A DNA stretch of 64,000 bases, from NCBI RefSeq assembly GCF_900176075.1, contig NZ_FWWV01000046.1, forward strand, positions 1 to 64,000. The letters are read 5' to 3'. The translations under genes and the position numbers were made by a program. Below, one piece after another: positions 60,376 to 64,000 of the stretch. Positions within the stretch are counted from its first letter, which is position 1; each line of letters starts with the position of its first letter. A model generated the notes under the pieces. That model was not told where the DNA came from. It ran no database searches and saw only the letters and a list, made by a program, of their open reading frames with translations. The DNA is from Pasteurella testudinis DSM 23072. GTDB taxonomy: Bacteria > Pseudomonadota > Gammaproteobacteria > Enterobacterales > Pasteurellaceae.

Positions 60376-60891
60376 ATGATGAAAAGTTGGCACACTTGGT
60401 TAATAATCGGTTGTATTTCAATCCTGTTCGGGCTATTTGCGATTATCAACCCGTTCGCCGCCAGCATTGCGGTGGAACAGTTGATTTCGTGGATTTTTAT
60501 CGTGATCGGCTTGATTCAAATCTACTCGGCATGGAAAACCCAGCGTTTCTCTTGGGTGATGTTGTCCGGCGTAATCGGCTTGCTGGTCGGCTTGGTAATG
60601 TTAACCAATCCGCTTGAAACCTTGCTTTCGCTCACCGCCACGATTTCTATTTTATTGCTGTTAATCGGTGGCGCCAAATTGCTGGCGTCATGGCGCCTGC
60701 GCGCCACTCCGTTTTTCGGCTTCGTGATGTTCTCAGGTTTGCTTTCGATACTGATTTCCATCGTCATCTTCGCCAACCTGCCGAACGCCGCCGCCATGCT
60801 GCTTGGCTTGCTGCTGGCAATCGAACTGATCTCCAACGGCATTTCGCTACTCACCTATGCGGTGATTATCAAGAAAATGGAACAGGAATAG
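60376..60891 (+). CDS. HdeD-family membrane protein (DUF308)
   Basis: 171 residues with about six membrane segments in paired repeats (GLFAIINPFAASIAVEQL, GLVMLTNPLETLLSL). The family includes E. coli HdeD of acid resistance; function here is not known. AGGAAATA precedes two adjacent ATGs (60376 and 60379). Same strand as tsaD, 41 bases after it. Confidence 0.8.
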   Translation: MMKSWHTWLIIGCISILFGLFAIINPFAASIAVEQLISWIFIVIGLIQIYSAWKTQRFSWVMLSGVIGLLVGLVMLTNPLETLLSLTATISILLLLIGGAKLLASWRLRATPFFGFVMFSGLLSILISIVIFANLPNAAAMLLGLLLAIELISNGISLLTYAVIIKKMEQE

Positions 60892-60958
60892 CCATTTAAT
60901 CCACCTGCTGTAAGTATGGGGAATCTTTCCCCATTCTCTTCATGATCTTTTACAGATG

Positions 60959-61558
60959 CTATTTTTTCTTAAACTTATCCCACATTTTCCCTTCTTGTCC
61001 GCGCCATAGGCGTTGGATATTTTCGTGGTGGCGGTAGATTAATAAGCAACAGACGAGGGCGACGGGGAAAGTGAATTCCGGTTTGAACAGATAAACGTAT
61101 AACGGCACCAAAAGTGCGGTAAGTACTGCGCTGAGTGAGGAATAGCCGCTGATGAGAAATACCAGAAGCCAAGTGCCGAACATACTGCCTGCCACGCCCC
61201 ATGCGATTGGGGCGATTGCACCGAAAGCAGTGGCAACGCCTTTGCCGCCTTTGAAGCCGAAAAATAGCGGAAAACAGTGTCCTAAACAGGCGGCAAGTGC
61301 CACCATGCCCAGTTCAAATTGGGTCAGATTTAAGTAATAGCCCGCCCAAACCGGCAACATGCCTTTCAACATATCAAACAGCAACACCGCTGCTGCCGCC
61401 CATTTTCCACCGTTGCGCAAAACATTGGTCGCCCCGGGATTGCCAGAACCGGCGGTGCGGGGATCGGGCAAACCGGCGAGACGGGAGATCAAAATCGCGC
61501 TGGAGATCGATCCGATTAAATAGGCAAAAATCATATAAAAAACGGCAAACAGGCTCAT
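60959..61558 (-). CDS. plsY: Glycerol-3-phosphate acyltransferase PlsY
   Basis: Membrane enzyme that acylates G3P from acyl-phosphate in phospholipid synthesis. 199 residues, about five to six spans, with the motifs [33 protein letters not shown] and a basic C-terminus. Divergent from folB, as in E. coli. Confidence 0.95.
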   Translation of the reverse strand: MSLFAVFYMIFAYLIGSISSAILISRLAGLPDPRTAGSGNPGATNVLRNGGKWAAAAVLLFDMLKGMLPVWAGYYLNLTQFELGMVALAACLGHCFPLFFGFKGGKGVATAFGAIAPIAWGVAGSMFGTWLLVFLISGYSSLSAVLTALLVPLYVYLFKPEFTFPVALVCCLLIYRHHENIQRLWRGQEGKMWDKFKKK

Positions 61559-61666
61559 GGCGACCTCGCGGTATTAGCAATAAAATTTGAGAATATCATT
61601 CATTGTACCCAAAATCGGTGGCATAATCTGCGTTAAATTTTCTATTTCGCACAAAATGAGAAAAAA

Positions 61667-62023
61667 ATGTACGATACGATTTTTATTGAAAAATTAACAC
61701 TGTTCGCCACCATTGGTGTTTACGATTGGGAACAGCAGATTAAACAAAAGCTGGTGTTTGATGTTGAAATGGCGTGGGACAGCAGTCGCGCCGCCGCAGA
61801 AGACAATGTGGAATACTGTTTGAATTATGCCGAAGTCAGCCAGTTTATTATTGACTACGTCAGCGCCAAGCCGTTTTTATTAATCGAAACTGTCGCTTAC
61901 CAAGTGGCGGAACAGCTGCAACAGCGTTTTTCGATTCCGTGGTTGCGGCTGAAACTGAGCAAGCCAAGTGCGGTGGCACAAGCCGCCGCAGTCGGGATTA
62001 TCGTCGAACGGGGACAGCGTTGA
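61667..62023 (+). CDS. folB: Dihydroneopterin aldolase
   Basis: Folate pathway: splits dihydroneopterin. 118 residues starting MYDTIFIEKLTLFATIGVYDWEQQIKQ, with YAEVSQFI and LIETVAYQVAEQL motifs. Stop overlaps the next start (TGATG). Confidence 0.95.
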   Translation: MYDTIFIEKLTLFATIGVYDWEQQIKQKLVFDVEMAWDSSRAAAEDNVEYCLNYAEVSQFIIDYVSAKPFLLIETVAYQVAEQLQQRFSIPWLRLKLSKPSAVAQAAAVGIIVERGQR

Positions 62024-62925
62024 TGCCTTCTCCGTTGTACGGCTATTTGGGGCTGCTGTTTGCCGCGCTGTTCTGGGGCGGTAATTTTATGTTCGGCAAA
62101 ATCATCAGCGCCGATATTCCGCCGATCATATTAAACTTCAGCCGCTGGTTTCCGGCGGCAATTATTCTGTTATTGCTGTTTCACCGCCGTTTAAAACCCT
62201 CTCTGGGGTTAATCCGCCGTTATTGGCTGCTGCTGACCGCACTTGGGATTTTGGGGATTATTTTCTTTCCGGTATTTTTATATCAAGGTCTGCTGACCAC
62301 CACCGCCCTGAACGCCAGCATCTATCTGGCTGCCGTGCCGATGGCGACGTTGCTGATTAACCATCTGATTTTTCGCGATCCGATTCAACCGCGAATGTTG
62401 TTCGGCGCAATGTTGAGCTTTGTCGGCGTACTTTACCTGTTGATTCAAGGTGATCCGTCCAATATTTTGCATGTAAATATTAACAACGGCGATATTTGGG
62501 CAATCGGATCGGCGCTCAGTTGGGCAGTGTATTGCTCAATCGTCCGCCTGAAACCGTCGCAACTGCCCAACAGCGTTTTTGTGACAGCGCTGGTCGCTAT
62601 CGGCGTGCTGCTGTTCACACCGGTTTATCTGTATGCGGTTATACAGGGCGAAAGTGCGGTTTATGCCGAATTAAGCGCAAATCAATGGTGGATTGTGCTG
62701 TATCTGATTGTTTTTCCGTCAATTTTATCGTATGTATTTTGGAATTACGGCATCGGCGTGGTCGGCTCGGCAAAAGGCGCAAGTTTTACCAACGCCGTAC
62801 CGCTCTTTGCCGCGCTGCTCAGTATTCTTATACTGCGCGAACCGATCCATGTTTACCATTTGATCAGTAGCATTCTGATTATCAGCGGCTTGGTGTTGTG
62901 TAATCGAAAAGTGCGGTCATCTTAA
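62023..62925 (+). CDS. EamA/DMT-family transporter
   Basis: 300 residues, ten membrane segments in two EamA repeats (LLFAALFWGGNFMFGKI...; ALSWAVYCSIVRL...). The substrate is unknown; the family exports metabolites. The ATG at 62023 overlaps the folB stop by one base. The last codons (KVRSS) fall on an uptake signal and the gene overlaps higA by nine bases at their convergent ends. Confidence 0.88.
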   Translation: MPSPLYGYLGLLFAALFWGGNFMFGKIISADIPPIILNFSRWFPAAIILLLLFHRRLKPSLGLIRRYWLLLTALGILGIIFFPVFLYQGLLTTTALNASIYLAAVPMATLLINHLIFRDPIQPRMLFGAMLSFVGVLYLLIQGDPSNILHVNINNGDIWAIGSALSWAVYCSIVRLKPSQLPNSVFVTALVAIGVLLFTPVYLYAVIQGESAVYAELSANQWWIVLYLIVFPSILSYVFWNYGIGVVGSAKGASFTNAVPLFAALLSILILREPIHVYHLISSILIISGLVLCNRKVRSS

Positions 62926-63201
62926 CGGCACAATCGCGATCGTTTTTCCTAACGGCGCAAGAAGTTTCAATAATGTACTGAGTTGCGGATTTGACGTACC
63001 TTTTTCGATTCTTGCAATCACCGGCTGTTTAACCCCGCTTAGCGCTTCCAATTTCTTTTGTGAAACGCCTAATGCTTGTCTGGCATTGATTAATTCGCTG
63101 ATCAATGCCACTCTGAGATCACTTTCTCTGATTTCTTCCGCACTAAAAATATCTTTTTCAAAACCATTCCAGTTTGAACCGATTGGAGAGATTTTACGCA
63201 T
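62917..63201 (-). CDS. HigA-type helix-turn-helix antitoxin
   Basis: 94 residues with an XRE/Cro helix-turn-helix: ISELINARQALGVSQKKLEA, LSGVKQPVIARIEKGTSNPQ. Such proteins neutralise RelE/HigB toxins and repress their own operon. Its ATG lies inside the last codons of the toxin remnant. The toxin gene is broken, so this may survive as an orphan repressor. Confidence 0.85.
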   Translation of the reverse strand: MRKISPIGSNWNGFEKDIFSAEEIRESDLRVALISELINARQALGVSQKKLEALSGVKQPVIARIEKGTSNPQLSTLLKLLAPLGKTIAIVPLR

Positions 63202-63554
63202 TATTTTTTCCTCTTTTGATCATATCCATTAGATTTTTCTTTGCCCAATCAATATGCTTTCTTGGCGTTTTGCGCGTCATTTTCATAAATTAGTGCAATA
63301 AAACAAAACTGCCATTGCTATATCCGGCAAATAATATTCGCTCTCAGCGGTCTTATTTCCCATATTTCCCCTTCTAAGTGTTTGATATAAGGTTCACCGG
63401 CAGTGGTACCGTGCAAACTGAGCACTTTAATATAATCACGAATCTTATTTAATTTAATGCGGCTATCTTTATCATTATTCTTTGATAATTCAATAAGATA
63501 TAACTTGACAGGCTCTTTTCCGTTTTTATCCCGATAAAATACAATATCAAACAT
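63194..63554 (-). pseudogene. RelE/HigB-type toxin, frameshifted with in-frame stop
   Basis: The ATG at 63554 (GGTAGGAAG upstream) starts [20 protein letters not shown], typical of this toxin group; the frame runs to EIRPLRANI and then hits a stop at 63318 after 78 residues. A one-base shift near 63330 restores a family-like tail: [13 protein letters not shown], a TAA (63292-63290), then FMKMTRKTPRKHIDWAKKNL and NNA, ending at 63194 and overlapping the antitoxin start. One frameshift and one nonsense codon thus separate it from a full-length toxin of about 119 residues. Confidence 0.8.
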
Positions 63555-63737
63555 AGCGCTTCCTACCAATCAACGATAGCATACAGAAGGTAGGCAATCA
63601 ATAACTTTTAAGTTATTAATCTCTTCTGTAGATCCATGATAAAAATGATAACGGAAGAAAAAAGCAAAACGAAAGATCAGCATAAAATATTGCGATCCGC
63701 CGCGAAAAACAGCGATGAAATACGCTAAAAAGTGCGG

Positions 63738-64000
63738 TCACGCCAAGAATAACAACTGTTGCAAATCCGTCAGTTCTAGCGTCGGCAGGTTGCGGCTTTC
63801 GGCGTGGCGACGGATCGGTTCGGCGTTGAGATTCAGCCAGACCGCCTGACAGCCGGCCTGTATCGCACCCTGCACATCGGTGTGCAGGTTGTCGCCAATG
63901 TGTAAAATTTGGTGCGGCTGCACTTGGAAATGTTGCATGGTTTGCGCAAACAAATCAAAGTGCGGTTTTGCCCTGCCGTGTTCGCCGCCGCGCAGACATA
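63738..64000 (-). CDS. HAD-family phosphatase YigB-like, C-terminal part
   Basis: The frame enters from the right window edge (about 87 codons here). It has GGEHGRAKPHFDLFAQ and the HAD motif IV LHIGDNLHTDVQGAIQAGCQAVWLN, and ends LLFLA. This fits YigB-type sugar or FMN phosphatases. The start and the Asp nucleophile lie outside the window. Confidence 0.8.
   Translation of the reverse strand, partial: CLRGGEHGRAKPHFDLFAQTMQHFQVQPHQILHIGDNLHTDVQGAIQAGCQAVWLNLNAEPIRRHAESRNLPTLELTDLQQLLFLA

Overview
The window is chromosomal DNA from a member of the Pasteurellaceae. The 9-bp DNA uptake signal AAGTGCGGT, or its complement ACCGCACTT, occurs dozens of times on both strands. The block fur-fldA-ybfE-ybfF-seqA-menE-mscK-aroC-mepA-yfcA-lpxM keeps the order I recall from Haemophilus influenzae. 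Unlike that species, this genome carries pncB and nadE next to each other, so it probably makes NAD from nicotinate and should need less V factor. I cannot name the species. There is no rRNA, prophage, CRISPR array or large island; the window is almost all core genome with a few accessory spots.

Layout, left to right. 1-280: the 5' end of an IS200-type element, cut by the window edge. 417-6520: the pyruvate dehydrogenase operon aceE-aceF-lpdA. 6870-10116: an accessory stretch with a short trimeric autotransporter, a possible small membrane protein, and a LuxR-type response regulator paired with an orphan multi-pass membrane protein. 10237-15735: rimO, hpt, pmbA, darP (yjgA), recR and ybaB. 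15828-18855: dnaX and apt. 18956-31531: the Haemophilus-like block ending in fur and ubiG. 31763-38318: gyrA, a membrane metallophosphoesterase and acnB. 38590-43691: the thrABC operon with its leader peptide and attenuator. 43904-48150: yggS, putP, nadE, pncB. 48372-48876: five tRNA genes. 49065-54099: GlcNAc genes nagC, nagA, nagB and divergent nagE. 54238-62925: a lipoprotein, tRNA-Ile2, the macromolecular synthesis operon rpsU-dnaG-rpoD, tsaD, an HdeD-like protein, plsY, folB and an EamA transporter. 62917-63554: a decayed HigB/HigA toxin-antitoxin pair. The window ends inside a yigB-like HAD phosphatase.

The most interesting signal is a candidate small RNA of about 118 nt on the minus strand at 12279-12396, between pmbA and hpt. 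It has a TTGACA / TGTTATGAT promoter, a Fur-box-like sequence over the -35, and a strong intrinsic terminator. Two separate 10-nt blocks of this RNA are perfectly complementary, in the right order, to the acnB 5' untranslated region just upstream of the acnB ribosome binding site. This is the layout expected of an iron-sparing RNA of the RyhB kind acting on aconitase, and fur itself and a Fur-box-like site before ybfE-fldA lie in the same window. Fur-controlled small RNAs are known in the family (HrrF in H. influenzae, others in Aggregatibacter); I cannot tell whether this is a homologue of one of them.

Other points worth a look: a slippery A9 tract in dnaX that would give a gamma subunit; REP-like hairpin pairs enclosing an uptake signal; in-frame 15-bp tandem repeats in aroC, menE and dnaX; a terminator-like hairpin right at the predicted gyrA transcript start; two palindromes about nine helical turns apart between nagB and nagE; and uptake-signal inverted pairs used as terminators.
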